From contig JAUIRK010000902.1 of assembly GCA_030549495.1 (NCBI GenBank), forward strand, positions 336,001 to 400,000: a DNA stretch of 64,000 nucleotides. The letters run 5' to 3'. The notes beneath the pieces were generated by a model. It saw only the letters and a program-made list of their open reading frames with translations, did no database searches and was not told the DNA's origin. Every line of letters begins with the position of its first letter. Position 1 is the first letter of the stretch. Positions 1 through 13,194 of this stretch are shown piece after piece. The position numbers were made by a program, and so were the translations under genes. The DNA is from Nectonema munidae (taxonomy: Eukaryota; Nematomorpha; Nectonematoida; Nectonematidae).

Positions 1-372
1 TTATTGATTTTAGCGATTAACTATGCGAAGAAAGATTAACACATGTTGCATTACGCGTTTGTGAGCGCAGGAAATTCTTATCTCGCATACGCTTCACCAC
101 ATCTTTAGCACGCGTGTGTGGTTTTTTTCATCGGGCTAGTGTACGCTTAGTTTATTTGTAGTGTTCCTAGCTTAAATTTTAATCAAATATTAAAACGCTT
201 ATAACTTTTACATTTCTCAACAAAATGCATCATGCGATATACCAAATTAAAGCATTTTTTATGGGCTTTAAGAATACATTACTTATATCATAATTACTTG
301 AGAAATACCATTTTATTGTTTTTATATTCCATGGGCTTCATTATCATTAATTAGCAGATGAGGGATTCATAT
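1..372 (+). repeat. Arm A of a composite foldback-type repeat
   Basis: This stretch recurs in reverse complement at about 47925-48291. The shared landmarks are the start 'actatgcgaagaaagatta', 'acgcgtgtgtgg', 'aattagcagat' and 'ccatgggcttc'. A partial third copy in forward orientation is at 48945-49080. No reading frame is visible. Arm A looks like the long terminal inverted arm of a TIR or foldback element whose interior is at 587-1230. The repeat relationship is read directly; its identity as an element terminus is inferred. Confidence 0.7.
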
Positions 373-586
373 TTTTATATTGCATTTTTTATGGGTTTTC
401 AGAATACAATTTTATTTTCTTTTTTATTTTTAAAGATAAATATTATTTTTATTATTGTTTAGTGCATAAAAATTTCTATGTCACAAAAAATATTTTGGAT
501 TACGCTTATTGATGTGTTCACTGAAGGAAAAAAATATCAAAAAAATTCAAATTATGTGTTTTAATAAATTTTTCTAAATAAGTATA

Positions 587-741
587 AAATATTTATTCTT
601 TTTAAATATATCGTTGGCTCCCCTTACTTTTAAAATTGAAAGATAAACCTAGTCTTTAATAATTAATTTTTATCAAATTATGCACATACGAAACTAAAAG
701 TAAGGGGAGCCAACGATATATTTAAAAAGAATAAATATTTT
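587..741. repeat. Inverted-repeat module with a 104 bp core (copy 1)
   Basis: The core 612-715 has 21 bp inverted arms beginning CGTTGGCTCCCCTTACTTTT and ending with the reverse complement. In this copy the symmetry continues 25 bp further on each side: 587-611 mirrors 716-740. The spacer between the core arms is asymmetric and AT-rich. The same 104 bp core occurs at 46860-46963 in the opposite orientation, although the sequence to its right keeps the same orientation in both places. No coding potential is seen. Confidence 0.85.
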
Positions 742-1230
742 TTGATTTGAACATTTTTCGATTCGTGAAAATTGCAAAGTAAAGGTAATAACTTTTGTAA
801 CATCGTATGAGGTAGCAAAATATGAACAGAAAGTTTCATATTTTTTAATTTTTTAAAGAATATTTTTCGATTCTTTGATTACTGAATTATATTCTGATTA
901 TTTGATAAAATATATTATTTTATATCGTGAAAAAATTGTAAAAATATAGGTAATAACTTATCTAACATCCTCTCCCCGAATGAGGTATATCAAATCTTAC
1001 ATCTAGCAAAATATGAAACTGATAGGTTGGAGATGAATCATCGCGGTATACAGGTTGGAGATGAATCATCGCGGTATACAGGTTGGAGATGAACCATCGT
1101 AGTATACAGGTTATAATTAATATATAATTATAGGTAATAAGTCTTATGTAGCATCGTCTCCCCGAATGAGGTATATCAAATCTTACATCTAGCAAAATGT
1201 GAACAGAAAGTTGAACATTGTCTCCCTAGT
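716..1230 (+). repeat. Interior segment B of the composite repeat (copy 1), including a 28 bp array
   Basis: The segment is collinear and in the same orientation as 46964-47570. Shared landmarks are 'ttttgatttgaacatttttc', 'catcgtatgaggtagcaaaa' and 'ctccccgaatgaggtatatc'. At about 1012-1112 it holds three to four units of a 28 bp tandem repeat containing 'aggttggagatgaatcatcg'. The same minisatellite is longer at 47590-47790. The open frame across 962-1195 (-) is just a translation of this repeat and I do not call it a gene. Confidence 0.75.
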
Positions 1231-1342
1231 CAATTAACCTCTGGACCGACCCCGTCTCAGTCAGCCAATTGCTCGCGAGGTGGGGGGACAGCTTGGCAAA
1301 CAAGATAAATGATGCGGCCATCATCGATCTGTCGACACCCAG

Positions 1343-1780
1343 ATGACAAATCGGGGAGGCAAACAACAACAACACCAAATACAAGAGGCTTACTACTACT
1401 TCCAATTACAACTTGTATGCACATCACAATCACCATTTATTATCTTAGATACAAAGAAGACTTGCAAAACTCATTCTAATAATGAAAGCCTTGAAACGTC
1501 CAAAAAGGAACATCTTGCAAAAACAGAAGCGGGGGAATGTGGAGTCAAAAGAGTCAAAGGAGTTGAGAGAAGTGCAAACTCTGCCCTAACCGAACCATCC
1601 CCCAAATTCGCGGCCTCACCAATGCGAATCGTGACGCTCAACCACGATGCCTCGCGACACAAAACGTTGACGGTGACAACTAAGTTATATGAAAGTATTC
1701 CTCATTTATCTCATTCTACATCCTTTTCTTTTACTTACGAACTTTTTTCAAAGATTGACACTTTGACGACCACAATTTAA
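1343..1780 (+). other. Isolated 145-codon frame, unrecognised
   Basis: This is an ATG-to-stop frame in a stretch of higher GC than its surroundings (about 1200-1680). The product is Ser/Thr/Lys-rich, with a Gln-rich start and no motif I recognise. No convincing splice sites tie it to the exon candidate at 2526. A second frame in the same DNA, from the ATG at 1482, encodes a short Lys/Arg-rich peptide. It may be part of a neighbouring gene's 5' region, or chance. Confidence 0.2.
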
Positions 1781-2525
1781 GACTAATCTGATTTTTTTCA
1801 ATCAAATTTCATGTATTTAAAGCAGGCGCTTTTCATTTCTGGGTAAACGGCTGTCCTGCTGTTTATCCAAGGATTGCACTAGTGTTTTTTAGGGATCTCG
1901 CACTACTTTTTGACAATTTTTCCGGCCACGATTTATCAATCTTTCATTTGATTGTTTAAAAGGTAACATTTATTTTTATCTGACATATTCAATTTCTATC
2001 GTTAAAAATACATTAATCTAGATGGGTTTCAGCATTTTTCTATACCAACATCATTTATAAGAAAGTGGTATCAAAGAAACTTCCATAATTGTATTTATCT
2101 TAATATTCTTTCGATCAAAAAATTAGCTATCAGAATTTCCTTCAAAACGTCCTTTGTGTTTCTTTTATTATTAAATGAGATATATTCAAAATAATTTTTA
2201 TTAAGTTCTCCTCCCTTAAATCAGCGCATCAGCAGTATTCCAGAATAGTAGTGATAAAGAAGGTATTAATTTAACAAAATTAGAACATTGTCGTAGTACA
2301 AGAAACGTAACTTCATTTTACTCGAAATAATTTGATGGGTCCTCGAGGAGTTCGAGTTATCGGCAGTTTGCTACTCTACCTTTCTAGATAAGACCACATT
2401 TTAGCATATGGCTAACGCTGATCTGTGCAAGATTCTAAGGTATACCGATGCTTTGCGTTTTGAAATTAAGTGACTTTCGTGCTCTTCTTCCATCAACTTA
2501 CAAACTCTATCCTCACTCTTTTTAG

Positions 2526-2836
2526 GAAAAAGCGAAAAAGAGCACACGCATCCCGTAGAGGACGAGGTGAGAAAGGAACCATCGTGTGCAATCAAAGAAA
2601 AAAGCGTCAAGAGAGGGAAGAAGTCCCACGAAGAAGTGCAGAATGAGAAGAGAGAAGAGCTCATGAAAGGCGACTCCGCTTCCCACAAAACCAAAATTAA
2701 TGCTGATTCTCTGAAAGGAGTGAGTGGTGATGTGTTCAAAGTGTCACGTGATTCTCCCCTCCCAAAGCCCAAGAAAAGCGACACAATTGAAGCAGAAAAG
2801 AGAAGTCATCATCATCATCACCGACGTCACTATTGA
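2526..2836 (+). CDS. Possible 3' terminal exon of an unidentified gene
   Basis: A good acceptor (a run of T and C followed by 'ttttag', AG at 2524-2525) precedes a frame that is open in phase 1 to a TGA-flanked stop at 2836. A canonical AATAAA lies 127 bp further on, at 2963-2968. The encoded tail of about 103 residues is highly charged (Lys/Glu/Ser) and ends in a run of five His followed by RRHY, as in some nuclear or RNA-associated proteins. An upstream ATG at 2408 opens a 21-codon frame, but its possible donor after 2439 is phase 2 and would not join this frame. Base composition is clearly less AT-rich than the flanks. Family unknown. It may also be a pseudogene fragment. Confidence 0.35.
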
Positions 2837-2839
2837 GAG

Positions 2840-3900
2840 AAGGGCGCTCTCGAATCGATAGCAAAGACAAGCTTCACTGCTCCTTGCTCAATGAATGGAA
2901 TGCAGAAAAAGACACACTTCTAATTATTGCTAATTATTATAAGACTTTATCTTTTATTTCTCAATAAATCCTTTAATTCTTTGCAACCTTCTTCTTTCAC
3001 ATTCGTGTTGATTTTCCTCCCTACAAGCTAGAATAAGGAGTGAATATATATTCACTATTTACAATTGTGAGTAAAGCTTGTTTTACTATTTCAATATCAA
3101 CAATAGGAAGGACTTTGCAAAGTTTTCCTTTTAAAAAATAATGAATGTTAATTATATTTAACTATTTTTAATTATTGATGTCGTTTTCATCATTTTAATA
3201 GAAATGTGTGGACTAGTTTTCCTATATTTTATATGCGAATTTTTAAATATTTGTATTTTAACTTCTTTACAATGGATTTTAAAAATACAATTAACTGGAT
3301 TTCGTGAATAAAATATTTCTATACTTAGGCTAAAAATTTCGTTTTTTACTTCTTGAGCACTTAATAGGACATTACAGTGATTTTTAATTTTATATAACAT
3401 TTTAAATGTTATAAGAAATTTTGAAACTCTGAAAATTATGTTCGCAGAAATTTTATTTTGTTAAATTTTTATGTTCGCTAAATTCCTCACCAAAATTTCT
3501 TCTCTATTTTGTTAATTCAATCTTATTTTTCTCCATGATGAAAATATATAACAAAGAAAAAAATCTTCAGTTAATTAAAGTTAATTGTTAGTACTTTCGT
3601 TTAGTTTGTAAAAATTATTTAAAGAAATTGTTTTTCTCTGTATTTTTGCCATTTTGAATGATCAAGTAACCTATATAAATAAAACTAAACCGCTTGCAAT
3701 GAATGTAACATCGAAGCTTTGAGTATAGTTGTGTGCTTCTAAACTTAGAGCGATATAAAATACTTTAGGAGACTTTTATGATATTTGTTCAATGTTAGTT
3801 ATTTATACGAAGAGCACCAATAATTTAGATTAGCTTTAGAGTGTAAGAGCAAATGTATACTTCAAATTAATATCAAAACAGGATAGTAATAAGATATACA
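2840..3900. other. AT-rich non-coding stretch
   Basis: Apart from the polyadenylation signal at 2963-2968 I see no gene, inverted repeat or tandem repeat here. The 80-codon frame at 3158-3400 (-) is low-complexity AT translation. Confidence 0.6.
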
Positions 3901-3904
3901 TAAC

Positions 3905-4528
3905 ACGGGGTCCGGGCAAAATCCCCCCCCCCCCCCCCCCCCCCCCCCTGACAATAGCCCACCCCCTCGCTTGGACAATAGCCCCCTAGACAAACCCCCG
4001 ACCAGGACGAAATCCCCCCCTCCCCCCTGCCCAGGAGAAAATCCCTTCTCTCAAAATGAGAAAGAGGACAGAACCCCCCTCTCTTTTAAACACAAAAACT
4101 TCATTTTAATATTAGAGTTAGTATTAACACAAGCCATAAATTTGATTTTAATATTAGAGTAATACAAAAACTTGATTTAAATATTAGAATTAGTGTTAAC
4201 AAAACACAAAAAGGACGTGTACAGACAAAAGCCCTACCTGACAAAATCCCTTCCTTCAGAATGAGATAGAGGAACCCCCCCCCCCCCCCCCCCCGTAAAA
4301 TCATAGCATAATTGAGCGTGTATATTACATAACTTTGTTTTTTAGTACATATTTAAAAAAAATCACTTTTTTTCTAGCAAATGATACAATATTAGGCAAA
4401 ATTCACTTTATTGAATTTAAAGGTAAGAAAGAATCTCCTCCTCATGAGAAAAGGTGGGATTTTGACCGGAAGGGCTTTTGTCCAGGGAGGGATTTTGGGG
4501 GGGGGGGGGGGTTGTCCTACACCCACAT
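3905..4528. mobile_element. Non-autonomous element with long C/G homopolymer runs
   Basis: The left part is built of C-rich units: C runs of 26 at 3923-3948 and 20 at 4275-4294, with repeated phrases such as 'ggacaatagccccc' and 'ctcaaaatgagaaagagga'. The right part is G-rich, with a run of 15 at 4497-4511, and reads as the complement: 'gggattttgaccggaagggc'. The terminal sequence 'gttgtcctac' at the right end is complementary to 'gtaggacaac' in a related fragment at 26698. No coding frame is credible. The boundaries are approximate and no target duplication was found. Confidence 0.5.
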
Positions 4529-4983
4529 AACACAATTTGAAAGTAAGTTAGAGAGGATTATTATCAATTGGTGTGAAAAAATAACATAAAAACACTAAAG
4601 TAGTGAGCAAAGCTAAAAGCTCCAAATAAAATTCAAAATAACTTATTTTTAAAATGCACACCAAAAAAGTCCGTAGTGCACGAAACAGTATCATACTCCT
4701 CTTGCATAAAATTATGATTGGGATCATTTGAACACATGACAGGAGAGTCCATTACTGTTCTCACTCTACCGCAACAAAAAGGAAACAACTAAAGTTCATA
4801 CTATTACTGCCTGTGCAAATCTAATTCGAGAAAAAATACCTGTAAAGAACAAACAAAACTTTATTGAATAAAGCATAAAATATAACAATTAAAATAAAAG
4901 TTAAAAAGTTTAATTTGAACATATTATATTCAAATAGAGTTACGTTTAGGGCACACTGAAAAAGAATGCTTTCTGCAAATGAA

Positions 4984-6715
4984 TTATTTGCAAAGAGAAC
5001 ATTTACGTGTACCTCTTGTTCTTTGTGTACAATTGGCTATAGAACAGTAACCTCTGTTCGAAGTAGGAGTTTCTGACGCTTCCTGAGGTGTATGAAATCC
5101 AAAGTAGGATAGAATGCTTCTAACTGGCATTGAAATTTGAGAAATATTCGAGCGGAGTAGCATTGACTGTTCACAAAGACTTTGAGATAAGCTTTTCAAA
5201 AAAACTTTTCTTCCCCCTCTTTTTGAAGAAAAAACCTTTTCTGGGCAATTATGTTGAAAAATAACCCAAGAGTTGTAAGCTGCAATGTCCAATTAATTAG
5301 TAAACACGGCCATAGTCCAGCGTCTACTTGGTTTGTAGCACGTATACTCCCTTGCCATCCTGTTGAAGCAGTCGACACCACATTTATTGTCATTGTAACA
5401 CAAAAAAGATTTGGTTTATTTTTAATATTTGATATAACAACATTTCTTGTGTGTTGCGAAGATAGCACGTATACTGGCTTGAAGTTTTTTGTCGCATGCG
5501 TCAACGGTATGTATATTGAAAGGGACGCAAGCTCAGTATAAACAAGCTTGCTCTCAGTTTCTTGTAGATTTAAATTTTTCAAATATTTTGGTTTGAGTAA
5601 AGTAGGCACAAATCTACGGTTTGGATTTACTGTGCCACAAATAGTCAAATTAAACTCAAGAGCCCGCTTTGCTAATTCATGTAAAGTGAAAAAGCTGTCC
5701 AAATATATTCCACAACCATGAGGTAAGTCACAGTGTGAAATAAAACGCTTACAAATTTGAAAGCTTGAAAAATAGCTTTTATCTGAAAGCCGAGTAATGT
5801 ACAGTTCAGGTCTCATTACATAGAAAGTTTTAGTCATTCAAATGAAACATTTTCATTCCATAATGACCTGGTTTTTTTTTTGTCGTAGACCTTCACAGGA
5901 CAACCACATCTAAATTTAATTAGTTGTTCATCAATCCTAACTGTTTCAAGGAGTCCAGAATTTATGACACTTTTTAAAAAAATTATCATGAATAAATCTT
6001 ATGGGAGAGATTTTGTCATTTTTGTCTCTAACCGTATGATCATCAAACCTAATGAAAATGTTTATAAACATGAACATACGTCTACCAATAGCTGCTCTAA
6101 GGAATGGATCTCCATTTTTTGAAAAAGTTGTCGTGTGATAATTTTCTGGTCTTTGGCTTGACCGATGTGGAGAACACAACCAAAGTATGCCATGAGGTCA
6201 GAAATTTCAAATCTTTGGTAGCAGCTTCTAAGTTCTTCCAATTTGCAATTGACATTACTTTAAAAAGTATTAAAAATAAAATGAAATGTGTAAGGCAAAA
6301 ATTTACTTGTAGTTCTCTGCAGCTTTTTTTTTCGTCATCTCCCCTATATGATTCATCAAAGTTATGTCAAAAAAAGTTTGAAAATTTCATAATGGTTTTT
6401 CAAACCTTGTGCTTCATTTGAAGATCCAAAAGGCCTAGATGACCGATTGCTTCTATTCAGAATCAAACTGGGACCACAAACAAAGTTTTAAGAATCCCAA
6501 GTATATTTGGTTCCATCTGGAGCCAAGAGGCTATCATCTATATTTTCCGTGTTTGTTTCTTGATCATTATCATGACTGTCGTCATCACCATCTTCGGATT
6601 CAATAACAGATTCTTGAGAACTAAAATTCTCGAAAACATCAGAAGACATATCTTCCGAACATTCAGAAAACTCTTCTTCACTGGATTTAGAAGTATATGA
6701 GGATGAAAAATTCAT
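4984..6715 (-). pseudogene. piggyBac transposase relic 1
   Basis: On the minus strand the order is: an acidic N-terminus rich in Ser, Glu and Asp (6488-6715); a degraded middle; then an uninterrupted block with the piggyBac signature YLDSFFT, followed by CGTVNPNRR (about 5600-5720). The third catalytic block, seen as GVDCFNRMARKY and SRRWTMAVF, is in a different frame from DSFFT, so at least one frameshift lies near 5400. The segment ends with a Cys-rich tail (C..C...C..C, 4984-5040) typical of the C-terminal DNA-binding domain. Several stops and shifts separate the N-terminal piece from the core. I could not find TTAA-flanked TIRs. It is dead as a transposase gene. Confidence 0.8.
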
Positions 6716-9700
6716 GGTTTAAATTGATGTTGGCTAAAGATTGTAATTGATAAACAGTTCAGAGCACAAAACTACACATGTAAGAAAATCAATAGTTACA
6801 CAAAACGTATCACAAACGACTGTAAACATTATTCATGCGTTTGACACTTTTTATATACTTTATTGCGTTGCTTGAAAATCTGCGTCACGATAAGTGGATC
6901 AATAATTTTCATGATTGTTGTTGAAAAGACATGGTACTGAAGAAATGGTGGAAAACGTATACAATGCATAAACAACTTATTGCTCAGTTTAAATTGAAAG
7001 ATGATCTGAAAGTATTATATCGTTTCACATACTTTCATTTGTAATATTTGTCTAAGCTTGTTTCTTTTTGTGTTAGTTTTTCATAAATAAAATATTATTT
7101 TCATCGGTTTCCGTGATTTAATTTCATTTAATTTGAAAACAGTGTACACTTTGTTTTTTCCTTTTCAATTTTGAAATAATAATTTTCAACCAGAAAAAAA
7201 AGTTCATCTAGATGGCGTTAATTTTTTTATCCATAGAATAAAGGAAAATAATCAAAACTTTGAATTTTTATAATTATAAATGAATTTTTTTCTTAATTTT
7301 ATACATATAGTAATCCAAAATTTAAAGCGACAGTAAAAACTTGATTTATTTGACAATCTTTTCAGTAAGATAAATCTATCTTTTGTGAAAGCCAAATAAA
7401 TAAACGATGGGCTTTTTACTCCATTATGGTGGTAATGGTGATGCACCAATATACTGTGGTAAGCCAAGGTTATGTTAATTTATTTTTCGTTTTTATTTGA
7501 ATTGACTAAAAAGTTCTATTATTCCTAATTTTTACAAAAATAATTTAATTTTTGTCTTTATAATTGAAAAAATACAAATTCAAATTTTAAAAATTTAGTT
7601 TTAAAATTATAAATCTATCTAAATACTATAATGTAAAAAAATGATAGACATTTTAAATAGAGCTGAAGCTTTCAATTTCACACTATGAATTTATTGCCTG
7701 GTTCAGAAAATATTCAAACTTTTAATAGATTGCTAATAAGTGTAAGTAATTCAGCTATATTCTGATTTATTGATAGTTTTTTAGGTTCAAATCAAATTTT
7801 CTTAGCGGGCCCAACTTTTCGTCAGATGCTACGACCTCTTGGGCCTACATTTATGAGCTAGAGCTTATACCACCTCCACATACAAAATATTTCAACTTGC
7901 TGACAGACTAACTAGCAAATAACTAACCATTATGTATCTAACTAGCTTCTTTTTATTTAACTAAAAATTATTTTCCTTTTTTTATCTATCGTTGAAATTT
8001 TGTCAAATCCTAAAAAAATTTGTAGACATTGAGTTTGCACACCAAATCTCTTTTTTATTCAATCAAAAACAAAATATGAAGTATACGATCCTTGAATTTC
8101 AACTTGGCATGCTCAGGATATAAAAGCGGTCCTAACCCTTTTTTTTTTATCTTATTACCCCTCAAGACTTTCAAATAAATAACCATGACCCCTATAGTTA
8201 TTTTATATGGTTTTACTTGGCATAAAAATAGAAAAAATAATATTATATGGTTTTAATTAATTGAAAATAATACAAACAAATAAAAATTACAAGTACTGAA
8301 AAATGAGCAAAATGACGAATGGAAGGCATCAATACGACTGGCCTTCAAAGAAACGTTATTTTGCTTAAAATAGCTCAAGCTTTTGTTCCTCAGTTGACTG
8401 TGAAGAGATTCAAATAGCACATTCAGCTTTTTTGGTTCTCAAAACCTCTATCGCACAAATAACGCATTGCAACAGAGTTTTGAAGAATACATGTGAAGCC
8501 CATCTTGAGAAAAGCTTCATTGTACTACGTTTTTTAGCAGACATATTGAAAAGAGGAAAGAATTACAGCAAAAAATAAAATTTAACTACACAAATTCACA
8601 GATATAAAAATTAAATAAAAACCAATAACATATTCTTTCTATCGAAAATTAATTCAAATAATATTTCAAAAATGTTTATTATTTTACGCTATACACGTGA
8701 TCGGATAATTGTCAGTGTTAACTTTGCCATTAGGAAAACTTTCAGAAAGCAAATAAATGTTTCAATTAATTTTTTGTAATTTAATTTAGACAGGTTTGAT
8801 TTTAAAAAATTATAACGAGTGATTCTAATTCATTAACTTTTGAAAAAGTTTTTATAAATATAAGTTAGTACTGAAATTGCTTTTAATAAAAACAGAAATT
8901 ATTGGGAGAGTTTCAAAAGGCTGGCTTCAAACGTCGTTATACCTCTTTGTATGTGTTTACTATTTCAATTTTTTTAATATCCAATAAAAGAAGAATTTAT
9001 TTAAAATAAGATTAAATAAATACTCAATTAAAGTTGTTTCTCATAATCATGAAAAATAGAACGAAAGAATAATGAAGTGTAATAGTCAGATAAAGGAAGA
9101 AGCTAGAAGCTCCATGAAATCGATATGCAAAATTTATCAGTACATTTTTTTTATTATTTTACCTTAATAAAAATATAATTTATCCATTATAAATTAAAGT
9201 GATAGATCTATGATGTCATCGAAGTAAACCATACTTCGAAGAATTCGGTATAATGAAAAAGAATTCCTTCTCCCAATTCAATAGAATTCCAATTCGATAG
9301 TTTAGAGTTCATGACAACAAATAAAGGATTATGGGTATTTCATGGTAAAGTCTTGTCCCATTTAAACTAAGTAATTGCCATTGAAAATCTTTATAATGAT
9401 GGTAGTTTTAAAAAAGCACCTAATCTGTTTCATGAAATAATTACCATCCATGCTTTTCACAATAAAATTCAGATACTCTATTCTATTGCTATGATAAAAG
9501 AGAAAATACCCACAGGTTTTTATTTCTAAATTTATTTTTTCTTATATATTTTTTAGAGAAATATATGAAGCTTTAAAATTACAGATAGATGCATCTAAAG
9601 TTAAGTAAGTAAGTAAGTAATTTATTTGAGAAAAACAATATGTTCGAGGAGAAAAAAAAAAAAAAATCTATCTATATGCAATAATATTATAACTAAAACT

Positions 9701-10849
9701 TATGTAAAGCTGTGTGTGTGGATACTTTTAGCATACATATTGAAAAACTTAAGATCTAAGTTAAGCTTGTGATTTTGAAAGTGCAATCATTTCTTCTAAT
9801 AAAAAAGTTAGTTAGTTTTTTTTATTCATAGGTTAACCAAAGCGCATATTTTAGGCATTCCCAGAAGCAAGTTTTACAGGTTGTTATTTTCACTTTTGTC
9901 AAAGTGTTTATAGAAAACTTATATCTCTTGGGCATGGCAGTCTTTACTGGAAAAGTAAATCTTTTTGAAAAAGCATTAGATTCTTGCTTGCTTCCGCTTT
10001 TCTTCCACTCTTTGAAGTAACATTACTTTTATTCAATTGAAATACAGTCTTCTTTTTAAATTTTTAGCTGAAAGTTGCATATAGAAAACTTAAAAGATTA
10101 ATGACGCAATTTCAATTTAGTGATTTTTTTACTTATTTTGAGACAAATTGGTTTGAAAAAAATAATATAAATACATGGAATGTTTATAAATGGAATACCT
10201 TAAATTTCTCTATTTTAAATCAAAATGTAAATTTTAGTATGTCTTCAATGTTAAACTCTTTTTTTTTTACTATTTTTTAAATATAGAGTTTATTGATATT
10301 TAAATATAATAATTGTTGTTATACTCATTCAAATAAATATGTTTTTTTACTTTAATTTCAAAACTATATTTTATAATTTACGAATAGTCATTTGTAGTCA
10401 ACTGCCAAATTTTGTTAGCTAACTAGTTTTTATTTTAATTTCAAATTAAAAAAAACTAAATATTTTTCTATTTGTTATATCATAACCTCAGTTTTTTCAA
10501 AAGTTTAGTTTAATAATTGTTAGATTGAGTAATGTTTTAGAAAAAACGTTTTAAAAAATAATGCAAAACTAGAAATTTTGAGCAATTTGTAAATAAAATA
10601 AACAAAAAGTAAATTTAATTTTAATTAATAAATACTAAAAATATTTATGTGGCAATTTAAAATAAATCTTTATTTAAACAATTTGTAAAAATTTAATTTT
10701 AACGTACAAAATGTATTCTAATATTATTTTTTCTTTTTAAGTTATTTGAGCTACGACTCGTTCTAAAATGACTCCTAGGCCTTTTTAATTTTTTATATTT
10801 CTAACCCTTGAAAGCTTAACTTTTCTTTTATAAATTCATTACTATCTAA
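6716..10849. other. Long AT-rich non-coding region
   Basis: I find no gene, RNA gene or clear inverted repeat in about 4.1 kb. Small landmarks are a (TAAG)n stretch at about 9603-9622, an A run ending at 9666 and a T run near 8142-8150. Predicted frames are short and compositionally AT-driven. It is probably a graveyard of repeats too old for me to identify by eye. Confidence 0.5.
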
Positions 10850-11034
10850 CAGTGGCGTAGCCAAAAAATGGAAGTTGGGGGGGGGGGGGGGGGGGCATGC
10901 AAGGAATTTAGGGGGGCATGCAAGGAATTTAGGGGGGCAGGCATATTGGAAATAAAATAAAAACTTTAATTAAGTAGTAAAAATATTTGGTATTTGGGGG
11001 GGGGGGGCACTGCCCCCCTCTGGCTACGCCCCTG
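10850..11034. mobile_element. hAT-type MITE, 185 bp, with an 8 bp target duplication
   Basis: The left end CAGTGGCGTAGCCA and the right end (reverse complement CAGGGGCGTAGCCA) form 14 bp TIRs with one mismatch. The element is flanked by a perfect 8 bp duplication, CTATCTAA, at 10842-10849 and 11035-11042, as expected for hAT transposition. Inside are G runs of 19 (10877-10895) and 12 (10996-11007), plus a duplicated 'gcatgcaaggaatttagggg'. It sits at the 5' edge of the LINE at 11.0-15.6 kb. The perfect duplication suggests a fairly recent insertion. Confidence 0.92.
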
Positions 11035-13194
11035 CTATCTAATCTTTAAACCTATTTTATACCTAATTTTGTCCCAGAATCTCCAAATCTATCACCGACA
11101 CTTTAAATAATCTATTCGATGATTATATAGCTAACACGACACTAAACGATCTAATCATATTTAACAATCTAAAATACAACATAGCCTTACATTATATCAA
11201 AAATTTCGAAAGCCAAAACATTAAATCAACTTCAACACAATCATACGCAAAGGCTGCTAGTTTAGCCCCTACTCACTCATCTATACCTACTCAATCTTAT
11301 CCTAACCCAACACCCAAATCCGCCACAAATACTCAAACCACTCCAAGCACTAGAAAACACCGTGAACCTAACCTGACATTAAAAATCACTCCATCTTACA
11401 ACATTTCAACTAAAAAAACCTAGATACCGAAAATAACTCCCTATCGATCACCAAAACAAGATCATCGCATTCCGGTACCATCTACTTCCAATTCAAAAAT
11501 ATAGATCAAAAAATTACCGCTAGAACAACGTTCATAAAAAACGGTCTAAATGCTAATGATTTACTTTCACAAAAACCAAAATTCATTCTACGTGGCATCC
11601 CTACCGATACACCATTAACCCAAATCACAAAATGTATTGAAGAACAAAATCCATATCTCAACACTATAGGCAAACTCGAAAATCCAATACAACTGAGAAA
11701 AACCGACGTATATTGCTATACTATAATTTTAGAACCAAGCAACCCAGAAATATATAAATACTTAATTTTACAAATAAATCTAAATCACTCAAAAACTGCT
11801 TGGGACAACCTTCACAACATCTTACACTCACACACTAATGACATAATAACAATAAACGAACCATACATTCATATTCCACACCAAACAGCCGACTACATAC
11901 CCCACTAACAGAATACTCAGCATGCATATTTATAAAACGATCAATTACCAAAAAAACAACTATATCAATACTCTAGTTCAAACTAATTCTTCACACTTAT
12001 ACCCTCAAACTACAAATCCTTACTCTTCTGCTCTCTCTACTCCCAACCTTCCTTAAACCACCCCGTACCTAACAACTTCTCTCAATCACTTACCCAAATC
12101 AAACATAACATAGACAACAACCGCCACATAGTTATATCCACCGACTTAAATGCTAGATCCTCCTCTGGGACATAAAATCAAATACAAGAGGCTCACTCAC
12201 ACTCGAATTTCTAGCATCACACAATCTTACAATAGCCGACATCGATAAATCCCCAACCTTTAGACGACTGCATCTAAACAACATATATCAATCATACAAC
12301 AATTTAACCATCATTTCCAACGAAACAAGAAATATAGTTCACAACTGGCGCATCTAGACATCCTACCGCCTCCGACCATGCATACATAACCTTTCAAATC
12401 GACCTCACTACTAAACTCTCAAAAATTCCAAATCCTAATTATGTCAAACAAATATTCTGGACAGCATTCCTTCATAATCTTAAATCTAAGCTAGACAACA
12501 TCACCCTGATCACAGATACAACAAGCAATCTTGAAACATCTGCTCTTCAACCAAACAAATTCACCACAACAAGCATTCACGCCGCAACTCCTACAAACCA
12601 GCTTCCTAGAAGACAGCACGCACATTTTTGGAACCGTACTTTAAGCAACCTCAAACAATTACGCAAATCTCTAAAAAATATAAGGAAAACCAACTCTCAC
12701 AGTAATATTCAACATTACTTCCTCCTCAAAACTCAATATCAGTTAGAAATTAAAAAAGCTAAAAAAACAAGCCTGGAAACATTTTTGCAATCAAACTTCA
12801 ACAAACCCATGGTCAATCATCAACAAACTTACACACAAAAAGCATACAGCATCACTCTCCAATCTTCTTTCAAGCAATCAAGATTCAATATTTATCAACC
12901 ACCCTTCACTCAACACTCTATTTTCTGCCGACACTAATGTAACTGACAATATTACCCATACACTTTTTAGAATGGAAACAAAAGCATTTCTACTAAATAA
13001 CACCATTAACTCACACCCAGAAATCACAATCAAAGAGCTAAACAAAACCATACATACGATTAAAACCAAATCTTCTAGCAGCCTTGATTTCATCTCCATA
13101 CATGTGAAAAAAGCATACCACATACTCATCTCCTCAAAATTTTCAACGCCTGCCTTAAACTAAGCTATTTCCCATATATTTGAAAATATGCAAA

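Noticed and set aside
962-1195. 77-codon frame (-) with internal protein repeats
   Set aside because: It is the translation of the 28 bp minisatellite and segment B; the same DNA occurs elsewhere without the frame.
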